Below, piece after piece: positions 17,318 to 25,314 of a stretch of 64,000 bases of DNA (position 1 is its first letter; every line of letters starts with the position of its first letter). The stretch comes from FACHB-T130 sp042747725. Lineage in GTDB: Bacteria > Cyanobacteriota > Cyanobacteriia > Cyanobacteriales > FACHB-T130. Under the pieces are notes generated by a model, which saw nothing but the letters and a program-made list of their open reading frames with translations, was not told where the DNA came from and made no database searches. Where the stretch lies: positions 1 to 64,000 of the forward strand of contig NZ_JBHZGO010000030.1 of NCBI RefSeq assembly GCF_042747725.1, read 5' to 3'. Position numbers and translations under genes: made by a program.

Positions 17318-17372
17318 GAACCCCCTGATAGTTTGAGTTGATCGCAGTAAATCAAACATAGCAGGGGGGTTC
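17318..17372 (+). promoter_or_regulatory. Hairpin that encloses the rep ribosome binding site
   Basis: GAACCCCCTG (17318-17327) pairs with CAGGGGGGTTC (17362-17372, one bulged G) immediately before the rep ATG at 17373. Inside it GTTTGA (17331-17336) pairs with TCAAAC (17352-17357). The AGGGGGG is the only candidate Shine-Dalgarno sequence, so the stem would hide it and lower Rep translation. Rolling-circle plasmids commonly restrict Rep synthesis at translation, so a copy-control or silencing role is a reasonable inference. Confidence 0.6.
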
Positions 17373-18188
17373 ATGTCTGATAAAGCCGCAAACGGAAGCT
17401 TGATTCCTTTTAGTGTCTCACCTCAAGACAAGTGTGAACCAAGTACAGATGCATTAGGATTATCTGATATCTCCCCAAAAGGCAACACTTGGGAAAAGCA
17501 CCGAGCAAATGCGGATATAGTTTCTAAGCACTACGCTGGCGCTGGAAATGGTGGTTTCAATCGCTATGCTCATCGGGTTAGTACCTGTTCCGAGTGGCTG
17601 GAGTTTCGATTAGTGCCAGCATCCGAAGGTTCGCTCAACTTTAAGCTATCAAATACCCGATTTTGTCGCGTTCGTCATTGTCCGGTTTGTCAGTGGCGGC
17701 GAAGTCTCATGTGGAAGGCGAAAGCTTATAAAATTCTCCCGAAAGTTGTCGCTGATTACCCCAAATACCGCTGGCTTTTTATTACTCTGACTGTAAAAAA
17801 CTGTCACATTGAGGATTTGCGGACAAACTTGGATGGGATGAACAAAGCTTTTAAGCGATTAACTGAGTTAAAGGCATGGCCTGCAAAAGGTTGGATAAAG
17901 TCTGTAGAGGTTACTATAGGTCGGGATTGGGTATCTGCTCACCCACATTTACATATTTTGGCTCTGGTACAGCCTTCATACTTCAGTCATGGCTATCTTT
18001 CGCAAGCTAAGTGGGTAGAACTTTGGCAGCAGTGCTTGCGGATAAATTATAAGCCAGTTATCGATGTCAGAGCGATCGCTAAGCATCACGACCCCACATT
18101 GCTAATCCCCGAAATCCTCAAGTATCAGGTGAAGGAGTCAGACTTGGTAGCAAATCGGGAATGGTTTCTAGAAAGTATAGAGGGTTAA
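17373..18188 (+). CDS. rep: Rolling-circle replication initiator (Rep, HUH endonuclease), probably C-terminally short
   Basis: A 271-residue protein with the motif order of Rep_1-type rolling-circle initiators: motif 1 FITLTV at residues 136-141, the metal-binding HUH element HPHLHIL at 190-196, and motif 3 KYQVKESD at 250-257 with the presumed nicking Tyr251 and Lys254. A C-x4-C-x2-C cluster (98-106) may bind zinc. The protein ends soon after motif 3 (REWFLESIEG), while cyanobacterial plasmid Reps I know continue with a further conserved block, so truncation is likely. Flanked by chromosomal genes, it marks an integrated plasmid or rolling-circle element. Expression appears held down by the upstream hairpin. 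Confidence 0.8.
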   Translation: MSDKAANGSLIPFSVSPQDKCEPSTDALGLSDISPKGNTWEKHRANADIVSKHYAGAGNGGFNRYAHRVSTCSEWLEFRLVPASEGSLNFKLSNTRFCRVRHCPVCQWRRSLMWKAKAYKILPKVVADYPKYRWLFITLTVKNCHIEDLRTNLDGMNKAFKRLTELKAWPAKGWIKSVEVTIGRDWVSAHPHLHILALVQPSYFSHGYLSQAKWVELWQQCLRINYKPVIDVRAIAKHHDPTLLIPEILKYQVKESDLVANREWFLESIEG

Positions 18189-18232
18189 CGGAGATTAGCC
18201 AACGAGAGAATTAAAGAGAGGATATAAGGACT

Positions 18233-18694
18233 TCAAGACGTTTGAAAGGTAGAAACAGGTCTTGAGAGTAATGTGAGAGTACGATTACAATAAGCGTAGC
18301 AGTAGCTAGAAGGGAAAGGGAGTAGGAGGAGATTTTTGCCAGATTTTATGACTGATGAATGCGATGGGTGGAGAATTCCATTGCGTGCAAAGGGGTAGAG
18401 ATAAACCAAATTATTTCTTTGATACCAACTGACAACATAGACTGGAGCTTGTTTAGATTGTTCACGCAGTTGTGCTTTTGCATCACCTACAATTGCTGAA
18501 TCAAAACGAGTAGATGAATAGGATCTCACCTTTGATTCAATATAATAGGCAATTTGACCTGATGGTTTAAAGATAGTGGCATCCCATCTGGCATACTTAT
18601 AAGCCGTAAATTTTACTGAATAAGTTGGATTGAGAACTCGAACCAAATCTAAAACCACTTGACGATTGAAAAGTTCGTTTTGGGAGAATGCCAT
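18233..18694 (-). CDS. Small PD-(D/E)XK nuclease-like protein
   Basis: A 153-residue protein convergent with rep. Residues 37-55 read WDATIFKPSGQIAYYIESK: Asp38, then a hydrophobic strand and E53-S-K55, which fit the D...ExK active site of PD-(D/E)XK nucleases, followed by a helix (AIVGDAKAQLREQS) and a further strand (APVYVVSWYQ) as that fold requires. Such small domains occur in restriction enzymes, Holliday junction resolvases and Mrr-like proteins. I do not recognise a closer family. Pairing with a Rep gene suggests a plasmid-borne nuclease or defence function, which is inference. Confidence 0.5.
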   Translation of the reverse strand: MAFSQNELFNRQVVLDLVRVLNPTYSVKFTAYKYARWDATIFKPSGQIAYYIESKVRSYSSTRFDSAIVGDAKAQLREQSKQAPVYVVSWYQRNNLVYLYPFARNGILHPSHSSVIKSGKNLLLLPFPSSYCYAYCNRTLTLLSRPVSTFQTS

Positions 18695-18792
18695 GAGTTT
18701 TGCCTAAGAATAAAGTTGACAAGAATTCCCCTTGATAGCAATAGCTTCAAGGAAATTAGTTTGGGAATAAAAGCTGTAAAAAGCCAGAAAAA

Positions 18793-18819
18793 AACCTCCT
18801 AGTAAGAAACCAGGAGGTT
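18793..18819 (-). terminator. Intrinsic terminator for a leftward transcript
   Basis: AACCTCCT (18793-18800) and AGGAGGTT (18812-18819) form an 8-bp stem; on the minus strand the stem is followed by a run of T (complement of 18787-18794). It would end a transcript entering from the right, i.e. from 18820-19130, where no credible protein frame exists, so an untranslated RNA of the element is possible. Confidence 0.6.
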
Positions 18820-19238
18820 AAAAGAGTGATAAATTTCGTACTTTTGCGGCGCGAGCCGTATTGAAAGGATTGGGGTAAATGAGTATAGTGAATGAAGCTT
18901 CACCCCCCTCTCAACGCGAAGCGCACACTCACCAACTATTGGGAAAGCGAGTAATACCAACTCAGACACTTCCGGCGCGAGCCGGTTGTCTATCAGCGAA
19001 GCGAGTAATCCCAACTCACACCGACCAAACCTAAGCGAAGCGAGAGATGCTTAATTCACAACTCCCCGGTTCGCGCCAGGGGAGCTAGATGTGGAATTGG
19101 CAGAGGAATAACTTCACTCGAAACTGAGAAATAACGGCGGTGATGAATTTGTAAAATAAAAGTAAATAAATAAAGAAAACCATAAGAGCGATCGTACTTT
19201 TTTACCATCGATATAGAGACGCGATCGCCTCCTTATTT
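18820..19238. other. Non-coding part of the Rep island with direct repeats
   Basis: No supported gene. GCGAGTAAT(A/C)CCAACTCA occurs twice (about 18947 and 19000), next to several GCGAAGCG units and two GGCGCGAGCCGG/CGGTTCGCGCC-type hairpin texts around 18973 and 19065. The arrangement resembles plasmid iteron or origin DNA, but no nick-site consensus can be assigned by eye. Confidence 0.4.
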
Positions 19239-20306
19239 CTACCTACTCTTAGCTCGCGGAGCGCTTACCACACCGATGGTTTGGGGAATGGTTCTTGTAG
19301 ATTTAATATAATTTTTACCCTGAGCCAGCAACTGTGAAGATCCGCCACCATCGAGCATGACTACTTTATCTGCACCAAACTTTTTTAGTGTCTCCGCTGC
19401 ATGAAACTGAGTCGAATCACTTGAATTAAAAATTAAAACTGTTTCATAAATACCGTTAGAGTCGCCATCTCTAACTCCCATAAAAGTTCTACCAAGATTT
19501 TTATTAATAGATTTATTTGCATTTTCGCTCAAGCCAACAATGATATTAGGAGCTGAAGAAGAGTAAAGAGGATTTTTGCCCTTAAAAGCGCTAATTTTTG
19601 CACGAGTCTTCCAAACTTCAAGCATCAGCTTTTGGCTAGCAAATTCACTTTCTCCCGCATAGCCGTTACTAATGATGGTTCCATTGGCTTTAACTGGAAA
19701 GGCTAAGTTAGTGATGGTGGCGGAGTTAGTATCATTTCTGAAAAACTGACCATTAGTGATAGAAAAAGCCTTTTTATTTAAAGAATAGAAATGATCCCAG
19801 GCTTGTGTAAGCGTTTGGCGTCTCAACTTAGGATCGTTTCCGCCATAAGCGCCTTGTCTCTTACCCAGATTGGTAATCTCACCATAAAGAAACTTTACAG
19901 ACGCGCCTTGGCTCAAATCAACAACTTGCACATAATCAGAGTTTTGGTTATAAAGCGTAACTCCTGGCGCACTTCTAACAACTTTAAAACCAAGAGGAAA
20001 TAATTTTTGATTGCGATCGCTTTTAACAAATAGTGTCTGTGAGGAGATACCGTTTCTAGCATCCCACGCTGGAGAATATCCCTGGTGAATAGAATTCGCG
20101 GCTACATAAGCAACACGCAAAACGGCAAAACCCCTCTGTGCGGTTTTTAAATACCTTGAGTTTGCGAAGGCGGAGTTCGTTGGTACTGTTGAGGCTGCTA
20201 TTCGCTCGGACTTGGCTCGATCGTTCTCAGATATAGATGCAGGAAGGTTTGGAGCGCTCAAGTGGATGCTTTGAGCGATCGCGGTAAAAATAAAATATGC
20301 AAACAT
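19239..20306 (-). CDS. Phosphodiester glycosidase (NAGPA) family protein, exported
   Basis: A 355-residue protein with a hydrophobic N-terminus (MFAYFIFTAIAQS) that may be a signal peptide. The C-terminal two thirds has the NAGPA/DUF2233 hallmarks: FSITNGQFFRND, RTFMGVRDGD and the active-site-like KVVMLDGGGSSQLLAQG near residues 313-330. The mammalian homologue uncovers mannose-6-phosphate by removing GlcNAc; bacterial members act on cell-wall or exopolysaccharide glycosyl phosphodiesters or are uncharacterised. It is transcribed in the same direction as pdxA, 55 bases downstream of it, but need not be functionally linked. Confidence 0.78.
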   Translation of the reverse strand: MFAYFIFTAIAQSIHLSAPNLPASISENDRAKSERIAASTVPTNSAFANSRYLKTAQRGFAVLRVAYVAANSIHQGYSPAWDARNGISSQTLFVKSDRNQKLFPLGFKVVRSAPGVTLYNQNSDYVQVVDLSQGASVKFLYGEITNLGKRQGAYGGNDPKLRRQTLTQAWDHFYSLNKKAFSITNGQFFRNDTNSATITNLAFPVKANGTIISNGYAGESEFASQKLMLEVWKTRAKISAFKGKNPLYSSSAPNIIVGLSENANKSINKNLGRTFMGVRDGDSNGIYETVLIFNSSDSTQFHAAETLKKFGADKVVMLDGGGSSQLLAQGKNYIKSTRTIPQTIGVVSAPRAKSR

Positions 20307-20361
20307 GAACGATCTCTTTTCTATTTGACCTGGTTGACGATACCTGATTAGCTAGCTAGAG

Positions 20362-21522
20362 CTACATGGAGTTCGCTGCTATCCTCCGATCTGCTAATTC
20401 AGCCCCAAGTTGAATCGCTGCTTTCATACTGGTAGCATCGGCAATTCCCTGACTAGCGATATCAAAAGCAGTCCCGTGATCGGGGGAGGTGCGGATGAAG
20501 GGAAGACCGATAGAAGTATTCACAGCTCGGTCAAATGCCATCAGTTTAACGGGGATTAAGCCTTGGTCATGATAGAGTGCCAGGTAAGCATCGTGAGCTT
20601 GGGAGATGCCATTGGAACCGAACCAGGCTTGACCGGGCTTTACCCACATCGTATCTGGGGGAATCGGGCCATCCAGTTGCAGATGAGGTCGCCGTCGCTC
20701 CTGCTCTAGCCAAGGGATTAACCAGTCTATTTCTTCTCGTCCCAGTTGCCCTTGTTCGCCGCTGTGGGGATTTAAACCCGCGATCGCTATCTTCGCCTTT
20801 TCTATCCCAAAATCTGCCTTTAAGCATTCCACCAGCAAATCAAGTTTATTCGTCAGCAGCTGCGGTGTCAGCACCTCAGCAACTTGACGGAGGGGAATAT
20901 GGGTGGTAGCAAGTAAAGTGCGGAGTGTCCAGCCGGTATGAGGCGATCGCGCCACAAATAACATCCCAAATTGCTGGACGCCGGAACGCTTGGCTAATAG
21001 TTCTGTTTGACCGGGAAAATCATATCCAGCGGCTTTCCAAGCAGATTTCGCAATCGGGCCAGTCACAATGCCGTGGAACTCACCCGAAAGAGTGTGAGCG
21101 ATCGCAGTTTCCATATAAGCAAAACTTGCCGCGCCACTAGCAGCATTCCCAGTCCCAATATTAATTTGCCGCTCTATTTCCCCGTCCAGCGGGACATCAA
21201 GAATTGATAACTGTGCCGGGTTTGCCAGCGGTGCTGACACCAACTCAGATGCCTCCCCACCCGCTTCTAAAGCCTGCGGAGGCAGGCTTTGTTCGTGTAG
21301 CCGCGACTTTAGTCGTCCGGTCAATCGATGATAAGTTTCTTGTAACAGTGCCCGACTGCCAACTACTGTAATCTGGCAATTTTGGATAACCGTCGGATCT
21401 GCCAACGCCTTCAGCACTACTTCTGGCCCAATCCCCGCCGGATCTCCCAGTGTTACAGCTAACCGAGGACGGTCTTGCCGTTGCGTGAGATTGACAGGTG
21501 TTTGTGTAAAGAAAGTTTTCAC
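20362..21522 (-). CDS. pdxA: 4-hydroxythreonine-4-phosphate dehydrogenase PdxA
   Basis: The frame is open to 21663, but its first 47 codons lie over petM on the other strand, so GTG 21522 is chosen (386 residues, VKTFFTQTPVNLTQRQ...). PdxA oxidises 4-phosphohydroxy-L-threonine in the DXP-dependent vitamin B6 pathway, working with PdxJ. Diagnostic segments are PRLAVTLGDPAGIGPEVVLKAL, the GNAASGAASFAYMETAI region, LNPHSGEQGQLGREE and YHDQGLIPVK with the metal and phosphate ligands, and DHGTAFDIA. Residues about 71-90 (RLHEQSLPPQALEAGG) are foreign-looking and encoded by a dispersed DNA repeat inserted in frame. Confidence 0.9.
   Translation of the reverse strand: MKTFFTQTPVNLTQRQDRPRLAVTLGDPAGIGPEVVLKALADPTVIQNCQITVVGSRALLQETYHRLTGRLKSRLHEQSLPPQALEAGGEASELVSAPLANPAQLSILDVPLDGEIERQINIGTGNAASGAASFAYMETAIAHTLSGEFHGIVTGPIAKSAWKAAGYDFPGQTELLAKRSGVQQFGMLFVARSPHTGWTLRTLLATTHIPLRQVAEVLTPQLLTNKLDLLVECLKADFGIEKAKIAIAGLNPHSGEQGQLGREEIDWLIPWLEQERRRPHLQLDGPIPPDTMWVKPGQAWFGSNGISQAHDAYLALYHDQGLIPVKLMAFDRAVNTSIGLPFIRTSPDHGTAFDIASQGIADATSMKAAIQLGAELADRRIAANSM
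21270..21325. repeat. Dispersed repeat inserted in frame within pdxA
   Basis: The + strand text GCCTGCGGAGGCAGGC followed by TTTG, TTCGTGTAGCCGCGAC and TTTAGTCG is a widespread cyanobacterial repeat (hairpin plus 'gtgtagccgcgactttagtcg' tail). It keeps the pdxA frame open and inserts roughly 20 residues between the conserved LLQETYHRL and LANPAQLSILDV segments. Confidence 0.6.
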
Positions 21523-21580
21523 AGCTTTCAGCTTAAAATACTCTAAACTTTTTAATTGATTCCCAAGGAGCCTACAACCG

Positions 21581-21694
21581 ATGAGCGGTGAGATTTTTAA
21601 TGCAGCTATATTGTCCTTTACCCTGATTTTAGTGGGTCTGGGCTTGGGCTTTTTGTTACTCAAAATCCAAGGGGGCGAAAACGAGTCCCTCTAA
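21581..21694 (+). CDS. petM: Cytochrome b6f complex subunit VII, PetM
   Basis: A 37-residue single-helix protein, MSGEIFNAAILSFTLILVGL followed by a glycine-rich helix end (GLGFLLLKIQGG) and ENESL. This is the PetM pattern: short lumenal or stromal N-terminus, one transmembrane helix at about 8-28, then K-I-Q-G-G. An AAGGAG box lies 12 bases upstream of the ATG. PetM is one of the small peripheral subunits of the cytochrome b6f complex in the thylakoid. It is divergent from pdxA, with about 58 bases between the two start codons. Confidence 0.88.
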   Translation: MSGEIFNAAILSFTLILVGLGLGFLLLKIQGGENESL

Positions 21695-21939
21695 GGACAA
21701 CCCCTGAAAGCAAGGACAGGCGGCGCGAGTGGTGTTCCATCAAAAATCGCACTCCCTGTCCCTTGCCGGTTGCCTTATCATCTAGCGATTCAGTATTTGG
21801 GGCATCCTGACCCGATTAGCTAGTGGTGTCGGAAGTGAGCGATCGCTATCTTTATTAATTTTGTAAACTTTCTTTGCGTTAAATCTGAGATTTCTGATAA
21901 CATCTTATAGAAAGTTTAAGATTCCTTACTAATTACTAG

Positions 21940-22917
21940 ATGACTTTATTAATTGTCGGTGCCACCGGCACCCTGGGCAGACAGGTGGCTCGTCGGGCAA
22001 TAGAAGAGGGCTATCAAGTTCGCTGTATGGTACGGAGTGCGAAAAAGGCGGCATTCTTAAAAGAATGGGGTGCCCAGCTAGTACCCGGCGATCTCACCAA
22101 TCCCGAAAGCCTAAAAGCAGCCTTTGAAGGTGTCACAGCAGTGATTGATGCGGCAACTTCACGACCCACAGACTCCACCAGTATCAAACAGGTAGACTGG
22201 GATGGCAAAGTAGCGCTGATTCAAGCCGCCGCCGCTGCCAAAGTTGAGCGTTTTATCTTCTTCTCCATTTTGGATGCTGAAAAGTACCCCGAAGTCCCGC
22301 TGATGGAAATCAAGCGGTGTACGGAACTTTTCTTGGCAGAATCGGGGTTGAATTACACCATTCTGCGACCTTGCGGCTTTATGCAAGGGCTGATCGGTCA
22401 GTATGCAGTGCCGATTTTAGATGGGCAAGCTGTGTGGGTGACAGGTGACACCTCTCCGGTGGCTTACATGGACACTCAGGATATTGCTAAGTTTGCACTA
22501 AAAGCGCTTAAGGTTCCGGAAACCGCCAACAAAACCTTTCCGGTTGTGGGTTCTCGTGCTTGGGGTGCCTATGAAATCATCCGCCTGTGCGAACGTCTTT
22601 CCGGGCGGGAATCTAAGGTAACGCGGATGCCTTTGGGTTTACTGCGGACAGTGCGACGGATCGCTCGCTTTTTTGAGTGGGGCTGGAATCTAGCAGATCG
22701 GTTGGCTTTTGCAGAAGTGGTAGCGACAGGCAAACCCCTGAATGCGCCGATGGATGAGGTTTATCAAGTCTTCGGGATAGACCAAGCCCAAATCACGACT
22801 TTGGAGGCATACCTGCAAGACTACTTCAGTCGCATCTTGAAAAAACTTAAGGAAATTGATTACGAAAAATCAAAAAATAAAAAGCAGAGCAAAAAAAAGA
22901 TGCCATTTACATCTTGA
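21940..22917 (+). CDS. ycf39: Photosystem II assembly factor Ycf39 (atypical SDR)
   Basis: A 325-residue NmrA-like short-chain dehydrogenase-fold protein. The NAD(P)-binding loop is VGATGTLGRQVARRA at residues 6-20, followed by VDWDGKVALIQAA, FIFFSILDAEKYPEVPLMEI and ILRPCGFMQGLIGQYA. The near-invariant text over its whole length is that of Ycf39/HCF244, which helps deliver chlorophyll to newly made D1 together with high-light-inducible proteins. The C-terminal 20 residues are lysine-rich, as in other cyanobacterial copies. It stands alone and is followed by a repeat-rich spacer. Confidence 0.92.
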   Translation: MTLLIVGATGTLGRQVARRAIEEGYQVRCMVRSAKKAAFLKEWGAQLVPGDLTNPESLKAAFEGVTAVIDAATSRPTDSTSIKQVDWDGKVALIQAAAAAKVERFIFFSILDAEKYPEVPLMEIKRCTELFLAESGLNYTILRPCGFMQGLIGQYAVPILDGQAVWVTGDTSPVAYMDTQDIAKFALKALKVPETANKTFPVVGSRAWGAYEIIRLCERLSGRESKVTRMPLGLLRTVRRIARFFEWGWNLADRLAFAEVVATGKPLNAPMDEVYQVFGIDQAQITTLEAYLQDYFSRILKKLKEIDYEKSKNKKQSKKKMPFTS

Positions 22918-22955
22918 ACTGATTACAGCCTTAAAGAAAAGTGAGTTGTTAGTTG

Positions 22956-22990
22956 TTGGTTTTTAATAGGTTACATACCTAAAAACCAAC
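22956..22990. repeat. Imperfect hairpin between ycf39 and nadK
   Basis: TTGGTTTTTAATAGGT and ACCTAAAAACCAA face each other around TACAT. The wider flanks GTTGTTAG and CTAACAATT are also complementary. Probably a terminator or dispersed repeat after ycf39. Confidence 0.5.
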
Positions 22991-23012
22991 CATTGATCGC
23001 TAACAATTAAGA

Positions 23013-23954
23013 ATGAACTACTACCGGACTCGAAGCGTGCCCAAAGCAGGGATTATATACAATGACACCAAACCTGTAGCTTGTCGCGTTGCCACAGAGT
23101 TAAATGACAAGCTAACAGCCGCTGGTTGGGAAGTTTGCATGACAACGGGTTCCGGTGGGATTTTGGGATATTCTCGCCCCGATCGTCCGGTGTGTCATAC
23201 CCCAATTGATTCCCTGGCTCCCCCTGGATTTGATGAAGAGATGAGCTTTGCGGTGGTGCTGGGGGGAGATGGCACGGTTCTGGCGGCATTTCGCCAAGTG
23301 GCACCTTGTGGGATTCCCTTGCTGGCGGTGAATACCGGGCACATGGGTTTTCTAACTGAAGCTTATGTGAACCAGCTGCCGCAAGCGCTGGAAATACTAA
23401 TGGCTGGGGAGTATGAAGTTGAAGAGCGAGCGATGCTATCGGTGCAGCTATTTCGAGATAATACCCGGCTGTGGGAAGCGCTGTGCCTGAATGAAATGGT
23501 GATTCATCGGGAACCGCTCACCAGTATGTGCCATTTTGAGGTGCTGATTGGGCGTCACGCGCTGATGGATATTGCCGCAGATGGGGTGATTATCTCGACT
23601 CCGACTGGCTCGACGGCTTACTCACTGAGTGCTGGGGGGCCGGTGGTGACGCCTGGGGTGCCGACATTACAGTTGGTACCGATTTGTCCTCATTCACTGG
23701 CGTCTAGGGCGTTGGTGTTTGCAGATAGCGAACCCGTGACGATTTTCCCAGCGAATCCTACTCGGCTGGTGATGGTGGTGGATGGGAATGCTGGGTGCTA
23801 TGTATTGCCAGAAGATCGGGTGTATCTGGAGCGATCGCCCTTTTCGGCTCGATTCATCCGCTTGCAATCCCCTGAGTTTTTCCGAATTTTGCGAGAAAAA
23901 CTCGGTTGGGGTCTGCCTCACATTGCGAAACCTACCTCGGTTGAATTGCCCTAA
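23013..23954 (+). CDS. nadK: NAD kinase
   Basis: NAD kinase phosphorylates NAD to NADP; photosynthetic organisms need it to supply the acceptor of photosystem I. The 313-residue protein has the GGDGT loop at 84-88 (VVLGGDGTVLAAFRQ), NTGHMGFL, the NE/D segment LCLNEMVIHRE, and the second conserved block DGVIISTPTGSTAYSLSAGGP. The C-terminus EKLGWGLPHIAKPTSVELP is typical of cyanobacterial NadK. An alternative GTG start at 23037 (PKAGIIYND) matches the usual N-terminus of homologues as well or better than ATG 23013. Confidence 0.93.
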   Translation: MNYYRTRSVPKAGIIYNDTKPVACRVATELNDKLTAAGWEVCMTTGSGGILGYSRPDRPVCHTPIDSLAPPGFDEEMSFAVVLGGDGTVLAAFRQVAPCGIPLLAVNTGHMGFLTEAYVNQLPQALEILMAGEYEVEERAMLSVQLFRDNTRLWEALCLNEMVIHREPLTSMCHFEVLIGRHALMDIAADGVIISTPTGSTAYSLSAGGPVVTPGVPTLQLVPICPHSLASRALVFADSEPVTIFPANPTRLVMVVDGNAGCYVLPEDRVYLERSPFSARFIRLQSPEFFRILREKLGWGLPHIAKPTSVELP

Positions 23955-23959
23955 AGAAA

Positions 23960-24000
23960 GTCAGGAGTCATTAGTTATTCACCAACTAATGACTCCTGAC
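23960..24000. terminator. 17-bp inverted repeat after nadK
   Basis: GTCAGGAGTCATTAGTT (23960-23976) and AACTAATGACTCCTGAC (23984-24000) are perfect complements with a 7-base loop, six bases after the nadK stop. It has no T-run and may be a palindromic repeat used as a terminator. Confidence 0.55.
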
Positions 24001-24134
24001 CCATGACTAATTACAAAAGTTAACATAAACCAAGCCGTTAATCTCCAGCTTTGGGTATCCCCCCTCTGATAGACTTCTAACTGGAATCGCCAGATGAAAC
24101 GACGCTAAATCAAGCAGTTGAGAGGATAGTTTTT

Positions 24135-25172
24135 GTGGAAAATACGCTGGGATTAGAAATTATAGAGGTAGTTGAGCAAGCTGCGATCGCATCCTCCCGG
24201 TGGATGGGCAAAGGCGAAAAAAACATAGCTGACCAAGTCGCTGTGGAAGCCATGCGGGAGCGGATGAACAAAATTTATATGCGGGGTCGGATCGTCATCG
24301 GCGAAGGCGAACGGGATGATGCCCCCATGTTGTATATCGGAGAAGAAGTTGGTATCTGTACCCGCGAAGATGCCAAAAATTACTGCAACCCAGATGAATT
24401 GATAGAGATTGATATTGCCGTTGACCCCTGCGAAGGCACCAACCTCGTTGCCTACGGTCAAAATGGTTCAATGGCAGTTCTGGCAATTGCTGAGAAAGGC
24501 GGTTTATTTGCCGCTCCTGACTTTTACATGAAAAAGCTGGCAGCGCCCCCAGTGGCACGCGGTCATGTTGATATTAACAAGTCCGCCACCCAAAACCTAA
24601 AGATTCTCTCCGAGTGCCTGAGTCGCTCGATTGAGGAACTGGTGGTCGTGGTGATGGATCGCCCCCGTCACAAAGAGCTGATTCAAGAAATCCGGCAAGC
24701 GGGAGCTAGAGTGCGACTGATCAGCGATGGTGACGTTTCTGCTGCCATCTCCTGCGCCTTTTCGGGTACCAATATTCACGCTTTGATGGGAATTGGTGCT
24801 GCACCCGAAGGCGTCATCTCAGCCGCCGCTCTGCGCTGTCTGGGTGGACACTTCCAAGGTCAGCTGATCTACGATCCAGATGTGGTGAAAACTGGATTGA
24901 TCGGGGAGAGCAGAGAGAGCAATATCGCACGGCTTAATGGAATGGGCATCACAGACCCAGACAAAGTTTACAACGCTGACGAACTAGCCTCTGGCAAGAC
25001 GGTTCTGTTCGCAGCTTGTGGCATCACCCCCGGCACACTCATGGAAGGCGTCCGCTTCTTCAAGGGAGGCGCACGCACTCAAAGCTTGGTCATTTCCAGC
25101 CAGTCGCAGACGGCTCGGTTTGTTGACACTATCCATATGTTTGAAGAGCCGAAGCAGCTGCAATTGAGGTAG
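24135..25172 (+). CDS. glpX: Class II (GlpX-type) fructose-1,6-/sedoheptulose-1,7-bisphosphatase
   Basis: GTG 24135 follows GAGGATAG at suitable spacing. The 345-residue protein is the cyanobacterial dual-function F/SBPase of the Calvin cycle: it dephosphorylates fructose 1,6-bisphosphate and sedoheptulose 1,7-bisphosphate in carbon fixation and is inhibited by AMP. Recognised segments include GKGEKNIADQVAVEAMR, GEGERDDAPML with metal ligands, VDPCEGTN, the Asp/Glu-rich metal site around EIDIAVDP, and GGHFQGQL. It is followed by hemA in the same direction, an order common in cyanobacteria. Confidence 0.95.
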   Translation: MENTLGLEIIEVVEQAAIASSRWMGKGEKNIADQVAVEAMRERMNKIYMRGRIVIGEGERDDAPMLYIGEEVGICTREDAKNYCNPDELIEIDIAVDPCEGTNLVAYGQNGSMAVLAIAEKGGLFAAPDFYMKKLAAPPVARGHVDINKSATQNLKILSECLSRSIEELVVVVMDRPRHKELIQEIRQAGARVRLISDGDVSAAISCAFSGTNIHALMGIGAAPEGVISAAALRCLGGHFQGQLIYDPDVVKTGLIGESRESNIARLNGMGITDPDKVYNADELASGKTVLFAACGITPGTLMEGVRFFKGGARTQSLVISSQSQTARFVDTIHMFEEPKQLQLR

Positions 25173-25192
25173 TCTGTGGGTAATTGGGTTGC

Positions 25193-25290
25193 AGGTTGTA
25201 GGTTGCAGGGTGAACTTTCAACCTTCTAATCTTCAACCTTGTAATCTTCAACCTTCAATCTTCTAATCTTTTAACCTTCAACCCAATAAG
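25193..25290. repeat. Low-complexity short tandem repeats before hemA
   Basis: Variants of CAACCTT(C/G)TAATCTT recur about five times between 25218 and 25285, after two copies of GTTGCAGGTTGTAGG. This is the short-tandem-repeat type common between cyanobacterial genes. No coding potential. Confidence 0.65.
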
Positions 25291-25314
25291 CAATTAGTAA
25301 TTAGCAATTAGCAA

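Noticed and set aside
18799..19014. 71-codon minus-strand frame in the Rep island
   Set aside because: It starts at TTG, has no ribosome binding site, and its end lies within the terminator hairpin; the text is repeat-derived.
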